Assembly: GCA_015486915.1 (NCBI GenBank)
Contig: WFQS01000521.1
Location: 1 to 5,000, forward strand
DNA from: Desulfobacteraceae bacterium
GTDB taxonomy: Bacteria > Desulfobacterota > Desulfobacteria > Desulfobacterales > Desulfobacteraceae
Reading direction: 5' to 3'
DNA: 5,000 nt
Shown: piece after piece, positions 1 through 4,653 of the stretch
How the letters are laid out: each line of letters begins with the position of its first letter
How positions within the stretch are numbered: the first letter of the stretch is position 1
Position numbers and translations under genes: made by a program
Notes under the pieces: model-generated
Database searches by the model: none
The model's input: the letters and a program-made list of their open reading frames with translations, nothing else
Told to the model about the DNA's origin: nothing

Positions 1-98
1 CCCTGTGCAATTTCCTTTTGGATCATCTCTTCAAGTATCCTTGAAGAGATTCTTTTATTGTCTTTTATCCCCGATATTTTATAGTATTTTGTTTCCAT
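1..98 (-). CDS. GXGXG-domain glutamate synthase subunit (GltB3-like), N-terminal fragment
   Basis: An open frame starts at ATG 98-96 and runs off the left edge after 32 full codons with no stop. It reads METKYYKISGIKDNKR, then ISSRILEEMIQKEIAQG. An in-frame TAA lies about 20 bases upstream and no other start codon intervenes, so the start is well constrained, although only a weak purine-rich ribosome site is visible. It follows the FMN subunit by 72 bp on the same strand. In archaeal-type glutamate synthase, the third separate protein is the GXGXG beta-helix domain, whose N-terminus typically reads as a short beta-strand, a glycine, and then a helix ending in '..KGA'. The fragment fits that pattern, but the diagnostic GXGXG repeats lie outside the window. 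Identity therefore rests mainly on gene order and a short similarity. It could be another operon member such as an Fe-S oxidoreductase. Confidence 0.55.
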   Translation of the reverse strand, partial: METKYYKISGIKDNKRISSRILEEMIQKEIAQ

Positions 99-170
99 AG
101 ATTTTCTATCTCTGTTTTAATTTTATTTTCACCGGCCGGGTTAGGATCGAAAATTTTATATAAAATAATC

Positions 171-1805
171 CTACACCACATATCTGATTTTAAGACGTTC
201 TGCAGCATTATAATCATTGATTCCAAGGGCATCTGACATTCCGATGGGCAGGGACGTTGACCGTCCAAGCGGTGCCACAATTTTTTTCAATTCCGTATCA
301 AAGGAAACAAAAAGATCCACTACTCTCTGTGCCACATCCTCAGGGTCAAGCCGTCTGTACAGCCTTGGGTCCTGTGAGGTTATTCCCTTGGGGCAGACCC
401 CGAGGTTACACACATTGCACCTGTCATTTTCCGTACCCAGACATCCGGCTGCTGACTGCATCACATATTTTCCCACCTGAATACCGCTTGCTCCAAGCAT
501 GATAAGGGCAGCGGCATTTGCGGCAAGATTTCCGTTTTTCCCCACACCTCCACCGGCAAACAAAGGGATTTCGTTCTGTTTTCCTATTTTGACAAGGTTA
601 AGATAATTGTCCCTTATACAGGATGCAATGGGATGACCCATGTGATCCATGGAAACTGAATAAGCGGCTCCTGTTCCTCCGTCTTCTCCGTCAATTGAAA
701 GGCCTGCTGCAAAATCATTTCTTGCAAGATTATTAAGCACGGCAAGGGAAGTTGAAGAAGCTGAAATTTTCGGGTAAACAGGCACCCTGAATCCAAATGC
801 CATGGACATGGACAAAATCATCTTGGCAACGGATTCCTCAATGGAATACTGGGTCTGGTGGGTGGGCGGACTTGGAAGGCTTATGCCCTGGGGAACCCCC
901 CTGATTGCAGCAATGAGTCTGTTGACCTTGTACCACATGAGAAGTCCTCCGTCCCCGGGTTTTGCACCCTGGCCGTATTTAATTTCAATGGCACAGGGAT
1001 CTTCTTTCATATGGGGAATTGAATGAATAATTTCATCCCATCCAAAATAACCGCTTGCGATCTGGAGTATCACGTATTTGAGAAATCTGCTCCTTAAAAG
1101 CCGTGGGGGGCAACCCCCTTCTCCGGTACTTATCCTCACCGGCATGCCAAGCTCTTCATTGAGATATGCCACCCCCATCTGGAGCCCTTCCCACATTGTG
1201 GGTGAAAGGGCGCCAAAGGACATACCGCCGATAATCAGCGGATAAATCTCCCTCACCGGCGGAATCCAGCCGTGTTTGCGAAGGCACTTTATATTTTCTT
1301 CAGGGGGAAGCACCCTGCCGAGAAGGGTGTTCAGTTCAAATTCATGGCGGCCTGCATCAAGGGCAGGGTCGGTGAGCATACTGATCCTGATGAATTTAAT
1401 CTGGTCAAGCACGGAATCGGAAGCATTCCGCCTTCCCCCTCTCTTTCTTGGCTCGCCGTTTTTATCTGCATGGAATTTAAACCTGTCTGTATCGTTATTT
1501 CTCAACGGATATATGGCCTCATTGGGACAGACCATTGAGCACATGGAACAACCTATGCAGAGATTTTCAATATTTTTTTTCTGTTTTATCCCGTAAAATG
1601 TCTGATAATCCGTTGTGTTCTGTTCATTGGGATTGATGGATGTTTTTATATTTCTCTTCCTGAAAACCTGAAGTTCAATGGCCTGTACAGGGCAGATACT
1701 TGTACACTGCCCGCACAAAGTACACCTGTCTTTATCCCATTTAATCTGCCATGGCAGATCATTTATATTTAAAGAGGAAGGGTTAATTGTTCTGTTTGAC
1801 GACAT
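171..1805 (-). CDS. Archaeal-type glutamate synthase, FMN/Fe-S core subunit with N-terminal 2x[4Fe-4S] ferredoxin domain
   Basis: This 544-residue protein should catalyse the synthase half-reaction: ammonia plus 2-oxoglutarate and two electrons give glutamate, on FMN in the cytoplasm. The N-terminus carries two ferredoxin motifs, CTLCGQCTSICP (C28, C31, C34, C38) and CIGCSMCSMVCP (C83, C86, C89, C93). A linker (about 100-150) leads to the FMN-binding TIM barrel, with GGMSFGALSP (193-202), STGEGG (226-231), KYGQGAKPGDGG (276-287), SLPSPPTHQ (309-317), DGEDGGTGA (372-380) and AGGGVGKNG (417-425). C455, C463, C466 and C471 sit where the [3Fe-4S] cysteines of glutamate synthases lie, followed by PKGITSQDP. 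Length matches stand-alone archaeal-type proteins, which lack the amidotransferase and GXGXG domains of bacterial GltB. The start is supported by an AGGAGGT site six bases upstream. The gene overlaps the upstream amidotransferase gene by 37 bp, implying translational coupling. The in-built ferredoxin domain suggests ferredoxin rather than NADPH as donor (inference). Confidence 0.93.
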   Translation of the reverse strand: MSSNRTINPSSLNINDLPWQIKWDKDRCTLCGQCTSICPVQAIELQVFRKRNIKTSINPNEQNTTDYQTFYGIKQKKNIENLCIGCSMCSMVCPNEAIYPLRNNDTDRFKFHADKNGEPRKRGGRRNASDSVLDQIKFIRISMLTDPALDAGRHEFELNTLLGRVLPPEENIKCLRKHGWIPPVREIYPLIIGGMSFGALSPTMWEGLQMGVAYLNEELGMPVRISTGEGGCPPRLLRSRFLKYVILQIASGYFGWDEIIHSIPHMKEDPCAIEIKYGQGAKPGDGGLLMWYKVNRLIAAIRGVPQGISLPSPPTHQTQYSIEESVAKMILSMSMAFGFRVPVYPKISASSTSLAVLNNLARNDFAAGLSIDGEDGGTGAAYSVSMDHMGHPIASCIRDNYLNLVKIGKQNEIPLFAGGGVGKNGNLAANAAALIMLGASGIQVGKYVMQSAAGCLGTENDRCNVCNLGVCPKGITSQDPRLYRRLDPEDVAQRVVDLFVSFDTELKKIVAPLGRSTSLPIGMSDALGINDYNAAERLKIRYVV

Positions 1806-2899
1806 ATTTTTACCTCCTGACGGTCAGGGCTTACAATTGCTGTATCAAGGTGCATGGGCTGGATATCTCTGGTTTTATCTCTGTCCGGAATCACCGCGTC
1901 AAGGCCGCAGATTTCAGATGAAAAAGCAAACATTCCCGGCCTGCCGCCCACAACTCCGGGTCTTAATTTTTTCCTGTCCTGAACCATGAAAAGTGTGTTG
2001 TCAGGAAGGGTTCCGATGACGCAGTTGGGACCATCAATGATCATTTGCCTGCAGGTTGTTTTCAGATGTTTAAGAAAAAGGGAATCGGGATGTTTGTCTA
2101 TGGCTTTGTCCTGGAGCGGCGTTATCACATGCTTGTATGCATCAAGCCCCAGTCCCAGAATTTCCATTGTATAGTGAAGAATATGGGCAAAAACTTCGGA
2201 ATCGGACTGATACCCTGAATAGCCGGGAAAATTTCTTGATAAAAGAAAATCCTTAATGGGTATAAATGCGGTGTTCTCACCGTTTGTCATGGTGGAAAAG
2301 CCCTGGATGAGAAATGGATGGCATGCGTAAAGGTTAATGGCATAATTTGTGTTCTGCCTGCCCTGGGCCATGATCACCCTTGCTGCAAGTTCATCTCTGT
2401 CAAGACCGAGATAACGGGCTATGAGCATTGGATCACCGATCTCTTTTATCATTATGGTGTCCGGCCAGAACGAAAAAACAATCATGTCTTTTTTCTCTTC
2501 ACCCATCTCACGTATTTTAAGCCTGGTCATCATGAGCCTTGTTTCTATTTCATCCTTTGCAAGATTTTCCCATGTTTCAGGATATTCATAGGCCCTTATC
2601 AGGTACATACCGCGTTTTGGAACACCGGGAACTTCGGTTTTGGAAGGCTTAATGGACATTTTATACTTGGTCATGAAACCCTGGTCCATCATAAAAAGAT
2701 CCAGACGTCTCATCCCCTTTTCACTGAAAATTCCCGAAAGAATCGGGGCATCCTTCATATTCTCAAATGGACCGCCAAGATCTCGAAGCAGAATCCCCAC
2801 CCCTGAACCGTCGTGTCCTTCTTTCATCACGTCAAGCGCTTTTATGGCCGCCATGGGAGATACAGGTTCTTTACTTGACAATGCGAACAAACGGCACAT
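1769..2899 (-). CDS. Class-II glutamine amidotransferase subunit of archaeal-type glutamate synthase (GltB1-like)
   Basis: This protein should hydrolyse glutamine and channel the ammonia to the FMN subunit encoded next. It is a class-II (Ntn-type) amidotransferase, in which the catalytic cysteine must be exposed at the N-terminus after methionine removal. With the start chosen here (376 residues) the protein begins MCRLFALSS, putting the cysteine at position 2. An ATG two codons further upstream (2905-2903) would bury it at position 4 and leaves only three bases after the AAGGAG site, against nine for the chosen ATG. Other visible motifs are GHDGSG (28-33), RQNTNYAINLYACHPF (181-196, matching the family's R..T....N.HPF), NGENT (206-210), SDSEVF (232-237) and RPGVVGGRPGMFAFSSE (313-329). 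It is the first gene of the operon and overlaps the FMN subunit gene by 37 bp. An amidotransferase with another acceptor is possible but unlikely in this context. Confidence 0.9.
   Translation of the reverse strand: MCRLFALSSKEPVSPMAAIKALDVMKEGHDGSGVGILLRDLGGPFENMKDAPILSGIFSEKGMRRLDLFMMDQGFMTKYKMSIKPSKTEVPGVPKRGMYLIRAYEYPETWENLAKDEIETRLMMTRLKIREMGEEKKDMIVFSFWPDTIMIKEIGDPMLIARYLGLDRDELAARVIMAQGRQNTNYAINLYACHPFLIQGFSTMTNGENTAFIPIKDFLLSRNFPGYSGYQSDSEVFAHILHYTMEILGLGLDAYKHVITPLQDKAIDKHPDSLFLKHLKTTCRQMIIDGPNCVIGTLPDNTLFMVQDRKKLRPGVVGGRPGMFAFSSEICGLDAVIPDRDKTRDIQPMHLDTAIVSPDRQEVKICRQTEQLTLPL
1812..1818 (-). promoter_or_regulatory. Strong ribosome binding site for the FMN subunit, inside the upstream gene
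   Basis: On the minus strand the bases read AGGAGGT, a near-perfect anti-16S match, with six bases before ATG 1805-1803. The site lies within the coding sequence of the amidotransferase gene, 43-49 bases before the end of that gene. This fixes the start of the FMN subunit and shows that the 37-bp overlap is real rather than a mis-called start. Confidence 0.85.
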
Positions 2900-2908
2900 T
2901 CTCATCTT

Positions 2909-2914
2909 CTCCTT
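2909..2914 (-). promoter_or_regulatory. Ribosome binding site deciding the amidotransferase start
   Basis: The minus strand reads AAGGAG here. It is three bases from ATG 2905-2903 but nine bases from ATG 2899-2897. The second spacing is workable and also places the catalytic cysteine at residue 2, so the downstream ATG is preferred. Confidence 0.75.
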
Positions 2915-2979
2915 GTCATTTTAACACATTAAATTGATAATTTTTTATTTTTAATAATTAAAAACAATAAATGTAAGAT

Positions 2980-3011
2980 TGCAGATAATGCATAATATAT
3001 TTAAATCTGCA
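2980..3011. repeat. Inverted repeat at predicted glutamate synthase transcription start (possible operator)
   Basis: Seven-base perfect arms TGCAGAT (2980-2986) and ATCTGCA (3005-3011) flank an 18-base AT-only-like spacer containing ATGCAT. The repeat begins immediately downstream of the proposed -10 element (3013-3018), so a bound regulator would block transcription initiation. Size and position suit an operator of a dimeric regulator, but I cannot name one. Seven-base arms in AT-rich DNA could also occur by chance. Confidence 0.35.
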
Positions 3012-3012
3012 T

Positions 3013-3041
3013 TTATAATACAGAAAGGCTGTTGTTTTCAA
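3013..3041 (-). promoter_or_regulatory. Candidate sigma-70 promoter of the glutamate synthase operon
   Basis: Read on the minus strand, TTGAAA (3041-3036) is followed after 17 bases by TTATAA (3018-3013), or after 18 bases by TATAAA (3017-3012). This would start transcription near 3005 and give a leader of about 105 bases before the amidotransferase ATG. I saw no sigma-54-type GG/GC element in this region. The call is from consensus matching only, in AT-rich sequence where such matches are frequent. Confidence 0.45.
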
Positions 3042-3059
3042 TCTATTTTTTTTTATAAG

Positions 3060-3111
3060 AAAGAGCTTTATTTTGACAGAGTAACAGATGCTCTTTTTAA
3101 ATTCGTCAAAA
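3060..3111. repeat. Two interleaved short inverted repeats
   Basis: AAAGAGC (3060-3066) is complementary to GCTCTTT (3090-3096), and TTTTGAC (3071-3077) is complementary to GTCAAAA (3105-3111). The pairs interleave, so as RNA they would be mutually exclusive hairpins or a pseudoknot. They abut the nested palindrome at 3111-3182. No function is evident. Confidence 0.35.
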
Positions 3112-3182
3112 TCTCTGATTTTTTGAGGCGCTGTAACGCTGTTCAGGTCGACCTCATGGCAGTTACAAAGAACATCAGAGAT
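3111..3182. repeat. Nested inverted repeats (cruciform or structured RNA candidate)
   Basis: Outer arms ATCTCTGAT (3111-3119) and ATCAGAGAT (3174-3182) are perfect nine-base complements. Within them TGTAAC (3132-3137) pairs with GTTACA (3162-3167), and at the centre AGGTCGACCT (3145-3154) is a perfect ten-base palindrome. The two inner pairings share exactly the same centre of symmetry, with seven unpaired bases on each side. The outer arms are offset by six bases. Such an arrangement could be a transposon-like or recombination-related palindrome, an operator, or a folded RNA. No poly-T tract follows on either strand, so it is not an ordinary terminator. Confidence 0.5.
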
Positions 3183-3228
3183 CCCTTAAATTTCAGGGTA
3201 AAGCCAAAAAAACAACGGTACAAATTGA

Positions 3229-3321
3229 GAAGAAGCCTTATCCCTTAAGGCGGGGGATATTGATGCCGGGCGTATGATGGTTCACATCCGCCGTGGCAAA
3301 GGCCATAAAGACCGCATTTTT
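3229..3321 (+). pseudogene. Tyrosine recombinase (phage integrase family) remnant
   Basis: The frame from GAA 3229 reads EEALSLKAGDIDAGRMM followed by VHIRRGKGHKDRIF. This is a close match to the catalytic-domain segment of tyrosine recombinases, where the LR-x-x-EAL helix is followed by the x-DID strand, then the beta-hairpin carrying the catalytic lysine (here in RRGKGHKDR). Everything before and after is missing. An in-frame TGA (3226-3228) precedes it; the bases before it could encode the expected 'GT..LRR' with indels, pointing to decay. After KDRIF the frame continues into sequence resembling no recombinase (CLTLRYYCN...), which is the toxin-antitoxin promoter DNA, and ends at a TGA near 3375. 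The HxxR and tyrosine nucleophile motifs are absent, so it cannot be active. It is a scar of a former integrative element. Confidence 0.75.
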
Positions 3322-3324
3322 TGT

Positions 3325-3353
3325 TTGACATTACGGTATTACTGTAATACCGT
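3325..3353 (+). promoter_or_regulatory. Candidate promoter of the MazEF operon
   Basis: A perfect -35 hexamer TTGACA (3325-3330) is followed 17 bases later by TACCGT (3348-3353), which keeps the three most conserved -10 bases (T, A and final T). Transcription would start near 3360, with a leader of about 87 bases before the antitoxin ATG. The palindromic operator lies in the spacer and covers the -10. The -10 is weak by sequence, which would be tolerable next to a perfect -35. Alternative AT-rich -10 matches further right have poor spacing. Confidence 0.5.
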
Positions 3354-3354
3354 A
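3332..3354. promoter_or_regulatory. Perfect palindromic operator, probable antitoxin/complex binding site
   Basis: Arms ACGGTATTAC (3333-3342) and GTAATACCGT (3344-3353) are exact complements around one central T. A further T/A pair extends each arm to 11 bases (3332-3354). The palindrome lies between the -35 and the -10 of the proposed promoter and overlaps the latter. MazE/AbrB-type antitoxins usually repress their own operon by binding such a palindrome, so this is the most likely autoregulatory site. A TATGGTATGG repeat just downstream (3353-3362) may add a half-site. Confidence 0.7.
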
Positions 3355-3372
3355 TGGTATGGTAATAATAAT

Positions 3373-3427
3373 TGATGGTCTCGTAAAAAGTCGAAAAAGC
3401 TAAAATCTGACTTTTTCAGGTTCATCA
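3373..3427. repeat. Imperfect 55-bp inverted repeat in the MazEF leader
   Basis: TGATG (3373-3377) pairs with CATCA (3423-3427), and AAAAAGTC (3385-3392) pairs with GACTTTTT (3409-3416). The intervening GTCTCGT and CAGGTT are a decayed match to each other. The outline is that of a small non-autonomous repeat or MITE-like hairpin with TGATGGTCTCGTAAAAAGTC-like ends. In the transcript it would form a hairpin ending seven bases before the antitoxin ribosome site (AAGGA, 3434-3438) with no U-tract after it. It could influence translation of the operon or simply be an insertion. Confidence 0.5.
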
Positions 3428-3446
3428 TAATTAAAGGAATAGAGAT

Positions 3447-3686
3447 ATGGAATTCGCAATCAATACAAGTAAACTGACTACAAAAAGCCAAGCCACTATA
3501 CCCGGAAAAATAAGAAAAATTTTAGGGCTTCACCCTGGGGATTCAGTTGCATTTGAAGTCGATGAGAACAAAAAAGTTCTTATCCGTAAAGCAACACCAA
3601 TTGATTTTGAATTTGCCAAAGCTCTTGAAGGCACATTTTCTGAATGGTCATCTAAAAATGATGAAGAGGCATATTGTGATTTATAA
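3447..3686 (+). CDS. mazE: AbrB/MazE/SpoVT-family antitoxin
   Basis: This 79-residue protein is the antitoxin of a type II pair. Residues 9-48 form a SpoVT/AbrB swapped-hairpin DNA-binding domain, with the signature KLTTKSQATIPGKIRKILGL (9-28) followed by HPGDSVAFEV and the terminal strand KVLIRKA. The acidic C-terminus (about 52-79: FAKALEGTFSEWSSKNDEEA, then YCDL) matches the toxin-binding tail of this subfamily, in which 'EW...DEAY.DL' is typical. The start is supported by AAGGA (3434-3438) eight bases upstream. The last 11 bases overlap the GTG start of the toxin gene, so antitoxin and toxin translation are probably coupled. It should bind the palindrome at 3332-3354 to repress the operon and neutralise the toxin. 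The symbol is a family-level name. Confidence 0.92.
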   Translation: MEFAINTSKLTTKSQATIPGKIRKILGLHPGDSVAFEVDENKKVLIRKATPIDFEFAKALEGTFSEWSSKNDEEAYCDL

Positions 3687-4023
3687 AATTTTTGACGTTG
3701 TTGTGGTTCCATTTCCATTTACTGATCAAAATACGGAGAAAAGGCGCCCCGCATTAGTGCTGTCAGATGCAGCACAATTCAACGATGAGACGCAAAATTG
3801 TGTTATGGCAATGATAACCAGCGCTAAGAATCCAGGTTGGCCACTTGATGCAAAGATAGGAAGTATTAAAAAGGCTGGACTTCCGGCACCATCTAAGGTC
3901 CGAATGAAGCTTTTCACCCTGGATAACCGTCTTATTGTAAAAAAGATTGGTGTCCTTGCAGCGAAAGATCAGCAGGCCGTAAAAAAAAGCCTTAAAAAAC
4001 TTCTAAACTTAGAAACAGGATAG
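3676..4023 (+). CDS. mazF: PemK/MazF-family toxin (endoribonuclease)
   Basis: The 115-residue product is a type II toxin expected to cleave RNA and stop growth when the antitoxin is lost. It reads MIYKIFDVVVVPFPFTDQ at the N-terminus, then KRRPALVLS (22-30), VMAMITSA (43-50), GLPAPSKVRMKLFTLD (68-83) and a basic C-terminal helix. R24 and T48 lie where MazF enzymes carry their catalytic Arg and Thr/Ser, so the protein looks intact. The frame is open from further upstream with ATGs at 3658 and 3661, but these lack a ribosome site and add residues unlike the family. GTG 3676 has AAGAGG six bases upstream and gives the canonical N-terminus. With that start it overlaps the antitoxin gene by 11 bp. 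It converges on the RhuM-like frame, 17 bases away. Cleavage specificity cannot be read from sequence. Confidence 0.9.
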   Translation: MIYKIFDVVVVPFPFTDQNTEKRRPALVLSDAAQFNDETQNCVMAMITSAKNPGWPLDAKIGSIKKAGLPAPSKVRMKLFTLDNRLIVKKIGVLAAKDQQAVKKSLKKLLNLETG

Positions 4024-4037
4024 AGGTGTCGCTTTCG

Positions 4038-4060
4038 AACTCATTTACATTTGAGTTTTT
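4038..4060 (+). terminator. Weak possible terminator after the MazEF operon
   Basis: AACTCA (4038-4043) and TGAGTT (4052-4057) can pair around an eight-base loop, followed by a run of five T (4056-4060). It lies 15 bases after the toxin stop and overlaps the end of the convergent RhuM-like frame. The stem is short and AT-rich, so termination would be weak at best. Confidence 0.3.
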
Positions 4061-4592
4061 GTCCAGATTCGTATGTTTTTATTAAATTTTCTATTTCTTC
4101 GATTTCCTCTTTCCCAGAGGTGTCTTCAATTTTTAATGTCTGATAATCGTATTGGTCAAGAATTTCAAGGGCATAAGAATAGTCCGATATGATTTTTAAA
4201 AGTCCTGTACTTTCATCACTGGTTAATTCTTTATGTTCAAGGGTTGTCCCTAATATTTTTATGGCTTCTGTTAATTCATTGAGTTGCTCTGCTTGTTTTT
4301 GTAATCTTTGTTGGTTGATCGTATATCCCTTGATCAAATAGTCTTTTAATAATTGTGTTGCCCATTTTCTAAACAAAACACCTCGTTTTGAATTCACTCT
4401 GTATCCTACCGAAATAATTGAATCAAGGTTGTAAAATTTTATCTGTCGTTTAACATTTCTTTTCCCTTCCTGGCGAACTACCGAGTATTTCTCGGTAGTT
4501 GAAACTTCATCTAATTCTCCTGATTTATAGATATTTAGTGCCTTACCCCTGAATTTCTGTAATAAAAAACAAGAAATTGAGGAGAGGTACAT
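4041..4592 (-). CDS. RhuM-family (COG3943 virulence-associated) protein, truncated at both ends; likely a remnant
   Basis: The 183-residue frame holds the diagnostic RhuM core: NIYKSGELDEVSTTEKYSVV (20-39), QEGKRNVKRQIKFYNLDSII (41-60), SVGYRVNSKRG and FRKWATQLLKDYLIKGYTIN (74-93). A coiled-coil-like helix follows (94-120), then the LLKIISDYSYALEILDQYD linker (131-149). Full-length relatives are about 330 residues. They start with a segment containing 'VWLTQ..MA.LF' and the longer form ends in a Fic-like domain with an 'H.F.DGNKR' motif. Here the first 19 residues (MYLSSISCFLLQKFRGKAL) do not match the expected N-terminus, no ribosome site precedes ATG 4592-4590, and an in-frame TAA lies about 20 bases upstream. 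The C-terminus leaves the family pattern after EDTSGKE and stops before the Fic motif. The biochemical role of RhuM is not well established; this version is probably inactive. Confidence 0.75.
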   Translation of the reverse strand: MYLSSISCFLLQKFRGKALNIYKSGELDEVSTTEKYSVVRQEGKRNVKRQIKFYNLDSIISVGYRVNSKRGVLFRKWATQLLKDYLIKGYTINQQRLQKQAEQLNELTEAIKILGTTLEHKELTSDESTGLLKIISDYSYALEILDQYDYQTLKIEDTSGKEEIEEIENLIKTYESGQKLKCK

Positions 4593-4653
4593 GGGTTGCT
4601 GGCATCGCTCGCTTTAGTGAATACTTTTAATCAAAATATATAATGATTCTTCT

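Larger units (their letters stand above)
2906..3446. other. AT-rich intergenic region of about 540 bp between divergent operons
   Basis: No intact gene is supported here. The region separates the glutamate synthase operon (minus) from the toxin-antitoxin operon (plus), and so carries both promoters. It also contains several inverted repeats (2980-3011, 3060-3111, 3111-3182, 3373-3427), a poly-T run near 3045-3053, and a decayed recombinase piece (3229-3321). An 89-codon plus-strand frame (2979-3248) and an ATG-less minus-strand frame of similar length (about 3185-2922) cross it. Neither has a usable ribosome site nor recognisable family motifs. I regard both as chance frames, though the 3' end of the plus-strand one runs into the recombinase remnant. 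Confidence 0.7.

Noticed and set aside
132..139. CCGGCCGG palindrome between the FMN subunit and the next gene as a terminator
   Set aside because: The stem is too short to have a loop, no T-run follows on the minus strand, and the neighbouring gene continues the operon.
217..1596. Several plus-strand frames of 74-106 codons opposite the FMN subunit
   Set aside because: They are antisense shadows of a strongly conserved gene and have no ribosome sites or family motifs.
1986..2924. Plus-strand frames of 62-162 codons opposite the amidotransferase, including 2318-2806
   Set aside because: They are antisense to a motif-complete gene; translated sequences look random and rich in aromatic and cysteine residues.
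2979..3248. 89-codon plus-strand frame, and an ATG-less minus-strand frame across about 3185-2922
   Set aside because: No ribosome site, AT-rich composition, no recognised motif, and they overlap promoters and palindromes. Only the last bases of the plus frame touch the recombinase remnant.
2900..3446. CRISPR array, tRNA or riboswitch in the long intergenic region
   Set aside because: No regularly spaced direct repeats, no cloverleaf with a T-loop motif, and no recognised riboswitch core; only inverted repeats are present.
4629..4648. AATCA...TGATT as a terminator after the phosphoesterase gene
   Set aside because: Only a five-base AT-rich stem with a ten-base loop and no clear T-run; indistinguishable from chance.
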